The notes below the pieces were generated by a model. The model ran no database searches, had not been told where the DNA came from, and saw only the letters and a list, made by a program, of their open reading frames with translations. Made by a program: the position numbers and the translations under genes. From NCBI GenBank assembly GCA_964449175.1, contig CAYUYH010000069.1, forward strand, positions 1-11,821: a DNA stretch of 11,821 bases, in the 5' to 3' direction. The DNA is from CAYUYH01 sp964449175. Lineage in GTDB: Bacteria > Planctomycetota > Phycisphaerae > SM23-33. Shown here in pieces: positions 1-6,790 of this stretch (positions are counted from its first letter, which is position 1; every line of letters begins with the position of its first letter).

Positions 1-516
1 GATGTACGCCAGGTGGAAGACCTGTCTGCCCATCTTCCGTTCGGCCTTTTCCACGTCCTCCAACTGCTTGGCGGTGTAGACGTAGATGAAGCCGTCCTTC
101 TCCCTGTACACGAAGCCGCTGGCCTGCAGCACCGCCTCAAGGGCCTGGGTGAACGTCACGCCGTAGAGGTCGGCGGTAACCGTGCCGGCGACCTCCTTGG
201 TGGCGACGATGTTCTTCCGCCCCTGGGTGCTGAGAAGCTGTAAGACGCCTCTCAGGTCCGCCCCCTGCACGTGGATTTCGAACGTGCCTGGGCGCGAGAC
301 GCGGATGCCGTCTTGCCCGGCGCCGGGCAGTCCCGTGGGCGAGCGACCATCAACTTCAGCGCCCGCAGCCGCCGGCTGGGAAGTGACCGCGGCGAGCAGT
401 TTCGCGGGGAAAGAAGGCGCCTTTTCTTGTGCCTGTGACACACCCACACCGGCGACAAGCACCACAGCGGCTGTGATAGCCGCACAGAAGCGTAGGATTG
501 CAGCTTGGCTCCTCAT
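1..516 (-). CDS. pilQ: Secretin (PilQ/GspD family), N-terminal part, cut by window edge
   Basis: This is the first 172 codons of an outer-membrane secretin, the ring-shaped pore through which a type IV pilus or type II substrates pass. The ATG at 514-516 follows an AAGGAG ribosome site 7 nt upstream, and the frame is open to base 1. Residues 1-30 look like a Sec signal peptide (hydrophobic core AAITAAVVLVAGVGV, likely cleavage near SQA). A low-complexity stretch follows, then an STN/secretin N0-type domain at about 78-147 (DLRGVLQLLS, later VTFTQALEAVLQASGF, FIYVYT). The last visible residues, QVFHLAYI, match the usual start of the next secretin N domain. It follows the GspC/PilP-like gene after 88 nt that include a small CGGCC/GGCCG hairpin at 542-557. 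The secretin core is outside the window, so PilQ versus GspD cannot be settled. The family call is firm. Confidence 0.85.
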   Translation of the reverse strand, partial: MRSQAAILRFCAAITAAVVLVAGVGVSQAQEKAPSFPAKLLAAVTSQPAAAGAEVDGRSPTGLPGAGQDGIRVSRPGTFEIHVQGADLRGVLQLLSTQGRKNIVATKEVAGTVTADLYGVTFTQALEAVLQASGFVYREKDGFIYVYTAKQLEDVEKAERKMGRQVFHLAYI

Positions 517-604
517 TATTGTGCTCCTTACTAGGGTCGGCCGGCCTCTTTTGGCCGCCGCAGTAGTAATGTTCTTCGACGCCTCCGAGGGCGTACTGAA
601 GTTG

Positions 605-1165
605 CTATTCTTGCTTCATCTCGAGGTTTATTCTCACACCGTCCTTGAGCAGCGTGACGGAACGGGACTGGATCTCCACAACCTGGAATCCGTTTATCTG
701 GTCGCCGATCCTGACCAGCTGGCCGGCGATGATCGCCTGCGGGGGATCGGACAGCAGCGTGGACTCCAGGATCATCTCTCTGCCGTCCTTCAGAATGGCA
801 TCGCGTCTGAAGCCGAAGCCGTCGCCCGATCTGCCGCCGAGGCGCCCCTCGCCCCCGGCTACCGGGAAATGCTCTGCCGCCGGGAAGAAGACGTCCCGCG
901 TGACGGTCCGGTCCATGTGCTTGATGTATGTGTCGGGGTCGACGTCGAGGTTGAAACTATCGAGTACGGAGGCGTCCGCCTCGGCGGGCACGCTCCGCGA
1001 GGGGGCTTGCGCCGTCGTCTCAGCAGCCGCCGGGGCCGGCCCGGGCCTGCTCAGCGCCAGGCGGGCCACCAGCACCAACCCGACCGCCAGCAGGGAGATC
1101 ATGATCGCGGACTTCTTCTTGTCCCGCTTCAGTTCGGCGAACAACTTGGCCGTAAGGTCTTGCAT
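605..1165 (-). CDS. GspC/PilP-like inner-membrane connector protein
   Basis: This 186-residue protein probably links the inner-membrane PilMNO platform to the secretin. It has a short basic cytoplasmic start, one membrane segment at about 19-38 (IMISLLAVGLVLVARLAL), an Ala/Pro-rich linker at 40-65, and a C-terminal periplasmic domain at about 85-184. That domain has TRDVFFP, then DPPQAIIAGQLVRIGD and GFQVVEIQSRSVTLLKDG, which resembles the homology region of GspC and the beta domain of PilP. Canonical PilP is a lipoprotein, but no lipobox cysteine is visible here, so the anchor resembles GspC. The start is supported by GGAG 8 nt upstream. Position between pilO and the secretin gene is where pilP normally lies. 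The role is inferred from order and weak motif similarity. Confidence 0.7.
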   Translation of the reverse strand: MQDLTAKLFAELKRDKKKSAIMISLLAVGLVLVARLALSRPGPAPAAAETTAQAPSRSVPAEADASVLDSFNLDVDPDTYIKHMDRTVTRDVFFPAAEHFPVAGGEGRLGGRSGDGFGFRRDAILKDGREMILESTLLSDPPQAIIAGQLVRIGDQINGFQVVEIQSRSVTLLKDGVRINLEMKQE

Positions 1166-1197
1166 ATCCGCGGCTCCGTCGCAGTCCTGCTGATTCG

Positions 1198-1731
1198 TCA
1201 GCTCTTGGTGAAGTAGATGTTCATCTGAAGTTCGATGTCCAGGTCGTCGGGGGCCTCGCCGCTGCTCTTTATGACCAGCCTCTCCACGCGAGTGAGGCGC
1301 TGCATGCCGTCAAGCCGGCGGAGCAGCTCCGCCAGCGCCAGGTATCGGCCTCGGAACCGCATGCGTATCGGCATGGTGTTGAACAGCTCCTCGCTGACGG
1401 GCGTGCCGGTTTCCATCCTGGCTTCCGTCAGCTCCGAAGCCGCTCTCACGGCGGTGATCTCCTGAAGGAACTCGCCCATCTCCTTGCTCTTGGGCAGTCG
1501 GCGGTCGAAGTCCTTGTAGCGGCTCTTCATGCTTTCGACCTTGCGCACCATCTGGGGCACGACGGCAGCCTTCTTCGTCCCGTCGGCCAGCGCTATCTTT
1601 CGGGCGGCGATGCTCGTCTTGATCGAGTCGAGCTTCTTGCCTTGCGGGATGAACACGGCAAGGATCATCACGACGACCACCGCCCCCGCCAGGCCCAGCA
1701 TTATCCAGTTCTCGCGCGACCACTTGATCAT
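1198..1731 (-). CDS. pilO: PilO-like pilus inner-membrane platform protein
   Basis: This 177-residue protein has one N-terminal membrane segment (about 9-29, IMLGLAGAVVVVMILAVFI). A Lys/Arg-rich region likely to be helical or coiled coil follows (about 31-95), including RRLPKSKEMGEFLQEI. The C-terminal part (about 110-177) has the ferredoxin-like pattern of PilO (PIRMRFRGRYLALAELLRRLDGM, then RLVIKSS and LDIELQMNIYF). PilO pairs with PilN in the periplasm and connects to PilP. The gene starts 17 nt after pilN stops and ends 32 nt before the PilP-like gene. GGAG lies 11 nt before the ATG. Family assignment is strong because of the pattern plus neighbours; GspM would be the equivalent in a secretion system. 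Confidence 0.85.
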   Translation of the reverse strand: MIKWSRENWIMLGLAGAVVVVMILAVFIPQGKKLDSIKTSIAARKIALADGTKKAAVVPQMVRKVESMKSRYKDFDRRLPKSKEMGEFLQEITAVRAASELTEARMETGTPVSEELFNTMPIRMRFRGRYLALAELLRRLDGMQRLTRVERLVIKSSGEAPDDLDIELQMNIYFTKS

Positions 1732-1748
1732 GAGCCATTCTTCTCCGT

Positions 1749-2375
1749 CTAGCGAACCACGTAACAGCTAGCCTGGAACTCTCTGACCGTCCGCCCCCTG
1801 AATTCCGTGTTCTTGGCGTAGCCCATGGACACGTCCTCAAACAGGGGCGCCGACGACATCTGCGCGATGAAGTTCGCCAGGTCCACGTCGCTGGGGGCCA
1901 CGCCGGTCAGCGCCAAACGCACCCGCCTGACCACTTTGTCCCGGGGGGTTCTTCCGGAGGAGTCGGCCTGGTTGGCGTCCTGCTCGGCGGGCTCGACCTG
2001 CTCGTGGACGTCCACGGCCTCCAGGGCCAGATTGACCAGGAATATGCTCTTCGGCAGCGTCCGCTCGAGCTCCGCGAGCACCTCCAGTGCGTACACCCGG
2101 CTGCCAAGCCGATCGTCGATGCGCTTTTTGATCATCAGGTCGGCCTGCTGGCGGGCGAGGTCGTGCCTCATCGCCAGTTGGCTGTTGACGTTGGCGACCT
2201 GGTCGTCGAGCCTCAGCAGCTCGCCCTTGGCGCCGGATATCATGCCCTGGCGGACGTAGCCCAGGATGAACAGCGCCAGCGTGCAGGCGCCTATCAAGTA
2301 GGCCTGCCTGACCAGGCTGCGACGGCGGGCGCGTTGAATCCTGATCCGTTCAGGCAGAAAGTCTATGTGTTCCAT
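1749..2375 (-). CDS. pilN: PilN-like pilus assembly protein
   Basis: This 208-residue protein has the layout of PilN: a short cytoplasmic N-terminus with the IDFLPER motif at 4-10 (the conserved segment that docks into PilM), one membrane segment at about 24-44, a coiled-coil stretch at about 48-90, and a periplasmic C-terminal domain. The ATG at 2373-2375 is preferred over the upstream in-frame start at 2450 because the docking motif begins right after it and GAGG lies 6 nt before it. The gene overlaps the end of pilM by 26 nt, suggesting translational coupling. An acidic, Gln-rich insert at about 123-142 (VHEQVEPAEQDANQADSS) precedes the final strands and may be a species-specific loop. Confidence 0.88.
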   Translation of the reverse strand: MEHIDFLPERIRIQRARRRSLVRQAYLIGACTLALFILGYVRQGMISGAKGELLRLDDQVANVNSQLAMRHDLARQQADLMIKKRIDDRLGSRVYALEVLAELERTLPKSIFLVNLALEAVDVHEQVEPAEQDANQADSSGRTPRDKVVRRVRLALTGVAPSDVDLANFIAQMSSAPLFEDVSMGYAKNTEFRGRTVREFQASCYVVR

Positions 2376-3546
2376 GTTCGACCTCGCTGGCCGGCGTCCA
2401 GTTCGCCAGGCATCTGACAGCCAACCCCGCACAGACCGCCCACTCGGCAAAGATCCCCCTGCCTTCGCTGTCCATTCTCACGTTCGCGGTGTCGAGCTGC
2501 CGCAACGGCCGACCCACGACACACGGCAGATTCAGACGTTCGGCGAGCAGCTTCGTGACGGTCGGGTCATACGCCTCGCCTCCACACAGGATGACCTCCG
2601 ATGGGCGCAGGCCTCTGAACGTCACCGAGCAGTACCGCAGGCAGAGGGCCAGCTCCTTCGCCAGCGACTCCAGCACGCCGCGCAGCGCGTCGTGGATGTT
2701 CAGGTCGACCTGGTCCTGTGTGGGATTGGCCGACTTGTCGGCGTCCACGGCGCTCTGGGAGCGGATATTGCGCTGGCGGAGCTGCCAGGCGTCGTCGGCG
2801 CTCAGGTTGAGCTGCTTGGCCACGGCAGCAGTCAGGGCCGCCCCGCCCATGTCCAGGCTCTTGACGAAGACGATCTGGCCTCCCCTCGCAACGACGACCC
2901 GCGTTCCGTCCTCGCCCACTTCCACGACGATCCTGGAGCCTTGCTCCTCGCTGCCCGCCGCCTCGAAGGAGTCGAACATGCGGAACATGGCGATGGGCGC
3001 GGCGTCTATGTGAACGGGACGGAGCTTCATCGCAGCCAGCAGCGAGACGTGGTCCTCTACCACCTGCTTGTCGGCGGCCAGCAGGACCACCTCCTGGGCT
3101 GTGTCGTTGCCGCTGCGGACCTCGCCCGCGTCGATGTAGTTGAGCTGGTCGTCGCCCACCTCGAAGCTGAAACGCTCCTTGGCCTCCCACCTGACGGCGT
3201 CGCGGAGTTCCTTGGCAGGCATCTGAGGCAGGCGGACGTTTCTGATGCCCATCTGCGAGCAGGGCAGGGCCGAGACGACCTCCCGCCTCTTGAAGCCCCC
3301 GCTGCGCAGCATTCTGGCGACGGCGTCCATGGCCTGGGCGCGGCGTTGGGACGGGTCGTCGCCCGAGGGCCTGGGGAATCGCCAGATGGCGGCTGCTGCC
3401 ACAGAGACGGCGCCTGATGCCGCCTGCTGGAGCTGCATCATTCTTATGCTCTGGCTGCCTATGTCCATGCCGATAGGCAGCCGCTTGCGGGATCCCCAAA
3501 CGCGACGAATCGCGTTTGCGGCCCCGTTGGCCGGCAAACCAAGCAT
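2350..3546 (-). CDS. pilM: PilM-like actin-fold ATP-binding pilus platform protein
   Basis: This 398-residue cytoplasmic protein belongs to the PilM branch of the actin-like ATPases. The phosphate-1 motif is at about 25-40 (IGMDIGSQSIRMMQL), followed by LPQMPAKELRDAVRWEAKE at about 106-124, characteristic of PilM. A phosphate-2-like segment lies at 206-219 (VVEVGEDGTRVVV), SLDMGG is at 230-235, and the adenosine motif VILCGGEAY is at 318-326. PilM binds the N-terminus of PilN, encoded next, and relays the state of the assembly ATPase to the membrane platform. The Asp usual in the phosphate-2 motif appears as Glu209. The start has AGGAAGGGG about 9 nt upstream. It is somewhat longer than a typical PilM of about 350 residues, with extra sequence at both ends. 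Confidence 0.92.
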   Translation of the reverse strand: MLGLPANGAANAIRRVWGSRKRLPIGMDIGSQSIRMMQLQQAASGAVSVAAAAIWRFPRPSGDDPSQRRAQAMDAVARMLRSGGFKRREVVSALPCSQMGIRNVRLPQMPAKELRDAVRWEAKERFSFEVGDDQLNYIDAGEVRSGNDTAQEVVLLAADKQVVEDHVSLLAAMKLRPVHIDAAPIAMFRMFDSFEAAGSEEQGSRIVVEVGEDGTRVVVARGGQIVFVKSLDMGGAALTAAVAKQLNLSADDAWQLRQRNIRSQSAVDADKSANPTQDQVDLNIHDALRGVLESLAKELALCLRYCSVTFRGLRPSEVILCGGEAYDPTVTKLLAERLNLPCVVGRPLRQLDTANVRMDSEGRGIFAEWAVCAGLAVRCLANWTPASEVEHGTHRLSA

Positions 3547-3569
3547 GTCCGCATGCCCCTTCCTAGCTG

Positions 3570-4079
3570 TCAGGAACCGCTCGCCGTTACCCTTCCCGTT
3601 ACTGCCGCAACAGTTACGGTATAGACGTGCGGGCCCGCCTGCATCACCACGTCTCCCGCGGCACTGGGAGTGCCCAGCTCATCAAATGTGACCTGGGCCG
3701 CTCCGTCGAAGTCAGCCGACACGATGTCAACGGCGCTGAAACCCTGCGTGGCGCCGAAGTTGACCGTGTAGGCGTCCTTTGTGATCGGATGTATCAGCGT
3801 GCCACTTGCGTTAGTCAAAGAGTATGTCTCGCTGGCCGGCGTGAAGGTGACCGTCACGGGCAACTGCGACGTAATCGCGGTGTCCTGGGCGTATTGCAGG
3901 TCCGTCGCCAGCATTCTCGCCGCGGACATGACCTGTAGGTCGGAGGTGTTCACCGCGCTTGGGATGACCATCGCCGCGGCGATGCCCACGATCAATACGA
4001 CCATGAGGACCTCGACCAGCGTGAACGCCCTAAGGCGTGGCGCTCGTGCCGCCCTCCGTGCTGCTGATTGGCTTGACAT
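3570..4079 (-). CDS. GspH/FimT-like minor pseudopilin
   Basis: This 169-residue prepilin has a long basic leader (18 residues, six Arg) ending in a prepilin peptidase site A18|FTLVE, with the conserved Glu at mature position 5. The hydrophobic helix spans about 19-41. The body has the GspH/FimT pattern: SAARMLATDLQYAQDTAITSQ after the helix, a beta-rich core with FTPASETYSL, and a C-terminal VAAVTGRV. The residue before the cut is Ala instead of the more usual Gly. The start is supported by GGAGG 8 nt upstream, which lies inside the coding sequence of the preceding small membrane protein; the two genes overlap by 50 nt. It would be an initiation or tip subunit of the fibre. It is 23 nt upstream of pilM. 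Confidence 0.85.
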   Translation of the reverse strand: MSSQSAARRAARAPRLRAFTLVEVLMVVLIVGIAAAMVIPSAVNTSDLQVMSAARMLATDLQYAQDTAITSQLPVTVTFTPASETYSLTNASGTLIHPITKDAYTVNFGATQGFSAVDIVSADFDGAAQVTFDELGTPSAAGDVVMQAGPHVYTVTVAAVTGRVTASGS

Positions 4080-4383
4080 TCGTTACGCCTCCATCGCTCG
4101 TGGTCGGCTGCTCCACGACCTGAACCTTCACGTTGCCGCTTTCCAGGAGCTTTTGGATCTCATCGAGCTTGGCGATGGTGCGCTCTTGCACGCGCACCAT
4201 GTCGCTGAGCCCCAGCACGCTCTGGCGCTGGTATCGCTCGGCGGCATTGGCCATGTCGCCAGTGGGGCTGCGCTCCGCCCACAGACCCACGATCATAATG
4301 GTCATCAGGACCACGATGGCCGTCAGGCAAAACCTCGTGTAACCGTCCACCCACAGGTGTATGTTCCGCACTCTGTTGTCCAT
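4030..4383 (-). CDS. Small single-pass membrane protein of the pilus cluster, unknown function
   Basis: This 117-residue protein is not recognised. It has a short N-terminal segment with HLWVDGYTRF, one strong membrane helix at about 18-36 (FCLTAIVVLMTIMIVGLWA), a charged stretch at about 46-82 likely to form a coiled coil (SDMVRVQERTIAKLDEIQKL), and a Thr/Ser/Gly-rich tail. The ATG at 4381-4383 is chosen because AAGGAG lies 6 nt upstream and longer in-frame versions lack such a site. It sits between the PilX-LamG gene and the GspH-like gene, 22 nt after the first and overlapping the second by 50 nt, so it is probably co-expressed and may act at the inner-membrane platform. That role is inference from position only. 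Confidence 0.75.
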   Translation of the reverse strand: MDNRVRNIHLWVDGYTRFCLTAIVVLMTIMIVGLWAERSPTGDMANAAERYQRQSVLGLSDMVRVQERTIAKLDEIQKLLESGNVKVQVVEQPTTSDGGVTNVKPISSTEGGTSATP

Positions 4384-4405
4384 CACAGGCTCCTTGTTCT
4401 GCGAA

Positions 4406-5536
4406 TCAGTTGCCGCAACTGCGTATCTCGAGCTTCTCGACCGCCAAGCCGGCCTTGTGCAGCGCATTGATCTCGGCGGGTGACAGTTCCCTGTCCATCA
4501 GGGCCAGCTCGTCCATCTTGCCTTTCATGAAGTCCTGAATCCCCCAGGCCGAGCCGACGTACAGGCCGGCCTTCTTGCCGGCATTGGGTTTCGGCGGGCC
4601 GGGGCTGCCGAATGTCCAACTGGCGACCTGCTCTCCCTCCATGTAGATTCTGATCGTGGACTCCCCGCGGTTCCTGGTCAGCACCAGGTTGTGCCACGTG
4701 TCCTTCGATATCTGGACCTCGTTGAACACGTGCAGCTGGTCATGGCCGGAGCCGTACTCCTGGAGATACTCGATCCCCCCGTCGGAGGTGACGGCGACCT
4801 GGTAGGCCGCGTTGTCCAGCGGGTTGTCGCCTTCCTCGCTACAGGTGACCAGGAACGCCTTCTTGCCGCCGTCGGGCATCTTCTCCAGCTTGAACCACAC
4901 CGAGACGGTCAGGTCGGACTGGATCTGCAACTCGCTGGTCGGCGGGCGGTAGAGGTAGTCGTTCTCGCCGTCCAGTCGCATAGCCGTATCGGAGCTGGCG
5001 ATGGCGGGTTCTTGGCCCAGGCCGACGCCGTTGTGGTAGGTCAGGTCGAACCCCTTGCCGGACGAGTCGGTCGCCGTCGTGCCCGAGCTCTCGCCGAATC
5101 TCCAGTAGCCGGTGGGATTCATGCTCATCATCAGGTCGCCGTACGGGGGGCTGCGGAACACGTGCCACGTGACGTCCTGGGTGACCCCGCCCGAGGTGGC
5201 GCGGGCCGTGAGGTGGTACAGCCCCACCTCGACGGCATCAGGCGTCGCCCAGAAGACGTAATTCTCGCCCGTGTCGTCGGCTGTGAACGGGCCCGCGGGG
5301 CTGGACTCGCTGGTGGCGTCCAGCGATGCGGGGTTGGTCCACAGCTCGTACAGCGCGTGCTGCATGCCGGACTCAGCCAGGTATCGCGCCCTGGCGGCCC
5401 GGAGGTGGTTGCGTCCGCTGGCCGTCCTTATGGAGGCGCTTGAGACGTAGCTCATGCCCATGATGACGCCGATGGCCACCGCGATCAGCACAAGGACCAT
5501 TGCCAGTCCGCGCGATCTGTTTGCCGCCGTTTTCAT
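4406..5536 (-). CDS. PilX/GspK-like protein fused to a LamG-type lectin-like domain
   Basis: The 376 residues divide in two. Residues 1-130 resemble PilX/GspK-like minor pilins: RSRGLAMVLVLIAVAIGVIMG as membrane helix, then RARYLAESGMQHALYELW, the classic alignment region. Residues about 137-365 look like a concanavalin A-like/LamG jelly roll: GYWRFGESSG, AMRLDGENDYL, LTVSVWFKL, TWHNLVLTRN, IRIYMEGEQV, GLYVGSA, MDELALMDRELSPAEI. Such domains bind sugars or proteins, often with calcium. The Glu at position 5 expected of ordinary prepilins is absent, as is common in GspK/PilX relatives. The start at 5534-5536 has AGGAGAG 6 nt upstream; an upstream in-frame extension to 5683 is Arg/Pro-rich and not protein-like. 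The likely role is a fibre-tip adhesin; this is inference. Confidence 0.82.
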   Translation of the reverse strand: MKTAANRSRGLAMVLVLIAVAIGVIMGMSYVSSASIRTASGRNHLRAARARYLAESGMQHALYELWTNPASLDATSESSPAGPFTADDTGENYVFWATPDAVEVGLYHLTARATSGGVTQDVTWHVFRSPPYGDLMMSMNPTGYWRFGESSGTTATDSSGKGFDLTYHNGVGLGQEPAIASSDTAMRLDGENDYLYRPPTSELQIQSDLTVSVWFKLEKMPDGGKKAFLVTCSEEGDNPLDNAAYQVAVTSDGGIEYLQEYGSGHDQLHVFNEVQISKDTWHNLVLTRNRGESTIRIYMEGEQVASWTFGSPGPPKPNAGKKAGLYVGSAWGIQDFMKGKMDELALMDRELSPAEINALHKAGLAVEKLEIRSCGN

Positions 5537-5606
5537 CTGCACTCTCCTGGGGCCCGGGGGGCAGTCGCCTTCTCGGCGCGCCGCCGCTCCTCGGGCGCCG
5601 TCGTCC

Positions 5607-6254
5607 TCAGTTGGTCGTGAGCACCCACTTGCCGTCGTGCACGCCCACTTTGCCCGTCTTGTCCCCGCGCATGGTGGATGCACTCCGCAGCGTCACCTGC
5701 TGTATGCCCGTCCCGACCGACAGGCGGATGTCCGCCAGCTTCGTCAACGGCGGATTGGGTTTGGCGGTGACCAGAAAGTCCGACACGTCCACCGCGAGAA
5801 CCGTTGTCTGGGTATAGCTGCTGTAGTCCAGGTCGTTGTCCACGTTCCCGGCATCGGTGATGTCCGAGAGCTTCAGTTCCACGTTCAGCGCGGCGGCCAG
5901 GGCCGCCGGGAACGCCTGCCTCATCAGGACGACTTCCCGATTGTCCGCGTCCAGCTTGATCAGCGCGACTTCGTCGGCATTGATCTTGCCGTCGACGTTG
6001 GTGTCCTCGGCCCAGAGAACGACCGTCGTGCCCGTGCAGGCGGTCAGGAGCTTGGCCTGATAGATCGTCCTCTGTATGCGCATCATCGCGCTGCGGGCCG
6101 TGTGAAGCGACTGGTAGAACGTGTTGGTGTCTTGGTTGGCGCGGGACAGCGCCACCGTGGCCCCGGCTATCGACAGCCCGATTACCGAGGTGATCGTTAT
6201 CGCGATCGTCAGCTCGACCAGCGTGAACCCTCGCTTGTTCTTCGTCGGCATCAT
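5607..6254 (-). CDS. GspJ/PilW-like minor pseudopilin with an EF-hand-like loop
   Basis: This 215-residue prepilin has a short basic leader (MMPTKNKRG), the cleavage site G9|FTLVE with Glu at mature position 5, and a hydrophobic helix to about residue 36. SARSAMMRIQ-type text follows, typical of GspJ/PilW (HTARSAMMRIQRTIYQAK). Residues 84-95 (DTNVDGKINADE) fit a canonical 12-residue EF-hand calcium loop, with Asp/Asn/Asp at 1/3/5, Gly at 6, Ile at 8 and Glu at 12. The start at 6254 is preferred over a GTG at 6275 that overlaps the previous stop, because GGAGGAG sits 7 nt before the ATG pair. The gene follows the GspI-like gene after 17 nt. Function as a minor tip-complex subunit is inferred from the family. 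Confidence 0.83.
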   Translation of the reverse strand: MMPTKNKRGFTLVELTIAITITSVIGLSIAGATVALSRANQDTNTFYQSLHTARSAMMRIQRTIYQAKLLTACTGTTVVLWAEDTNVDGKINADEVALIKLDADNREVVLMRQAFPAALAAALNVELKLSDITDAGNVDNDLDYSSYTQTTVLAVDVSDFLVTAKPNPPLTKLADIRLSVGTGIQQVTLRSASTMRGDKTGKVGVHDGKWVLTTN

Positions 6255-6271
6255 TGGGCGTCTCCTCCCGG

Positions 6272-6775
6272 TCACGGCATGTCGTAGACGAGCCTGGTGG
6301 CCTCGATGAGCGGGACGTTGTCGTGGCTGACCGTGACGACCACCCGTATGAAGTTGTACGGATCGGTGATGTCCTGGCCGGCCACGTGGACGTATTGGGC
6401 GGTGACCGATCTGGACAGGCCTTCCGACGCCGGCGTGGTTATGACGGCCTGGTTGGCGTCGGCGATTTGGCCGGGGCCTTCGTAGTAGCCGTGGTAGTCG
6501 TCTATGTTGTCGAACCTCTTGCGGCTGGTTTCGCCGAACTCCGGCCCGGGGAAGCTCATGCCCTGCGGGTCGTGGAACGGTTTGGCCAGGATTTCCTCCA
6601 TCATCTCCTGGGCCAGGCTGACGGCCAGGCTCATCCTGGCGTCAAGCTGCTCGCTGCGCGCGCCGGCGGCAAATGGCAAGGTGATGGCTGAGATAGCCGT
6701 CACCAGAACCACTGCCGCCAGTAGTGCTTCGGCCAGCGTGAAAGCTCGTCCGCATTCTCTGCGCGGTCGATTCAT
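6272..6775 (-). CDS. GspI/PilV-like minor pseudopilin
   Basis: This 167-residue prepilin has leader MNRPRRECGRA, site A11|FTLAE with Glu at mature position 5, and a helix ending near residue 35. The post-helix stretch SLAQEMMEEILAKPFHDPQG is characteristic of GspI/PilV-type minor pilins. As in the GspH-like protein, Ala rather than Gly precedes the cut. A Tyr/Asp-rich segment (FDNIDDYHGYYEGPG, about 88-102) and a C-terminal beta region with NFIRVVVTVSHDNVPLIEATRLVYD follow. GAGGGG lies 9 nt before the ATG, close to the stop codon of the upstream pilin gene (15 nt gap), consistent with coupling. Probably part of the GspI-J-K-H tip complex. Confidence 0.83.
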   Translation of the reverse strand: MNRPRRECGRAFTLAEALLAAVVLVTAISAITLPFAAGARSEQLDARMSLAVSLAQEMMEEILAKPFHDPQGMSFPGPEFGETSRKRFDNIDDYHGYYEGPGQIADANQAVITTPASEGLSRSVTAQYVHVAGQDITDPYNFIRVVVTVSHDNVPLIEATRLVYDMP

Positions 6776-6790
6776 GGTTCGTCGCCCCTC

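Noticed and set aside
182..1216. 344-codon open frame on the plus strand across the secretin and PilP-like genes
   Set aside because: It lies antisense to two genes with signal peptide, domain and ribosome-site support, and shows no domain of its own.
2365..3417. 350-codon open frame opposite pilM
   Set aside because: It is a shadow of GC-rich codon usage in pilM, which has clear family motifs on the minus strand.
5970..6005. Dockerin reading of the EF-hand-like loop
   Set aside because: Dockerins carry two such loops about 20-25 residues apart; only one is present, within a pilin fold.
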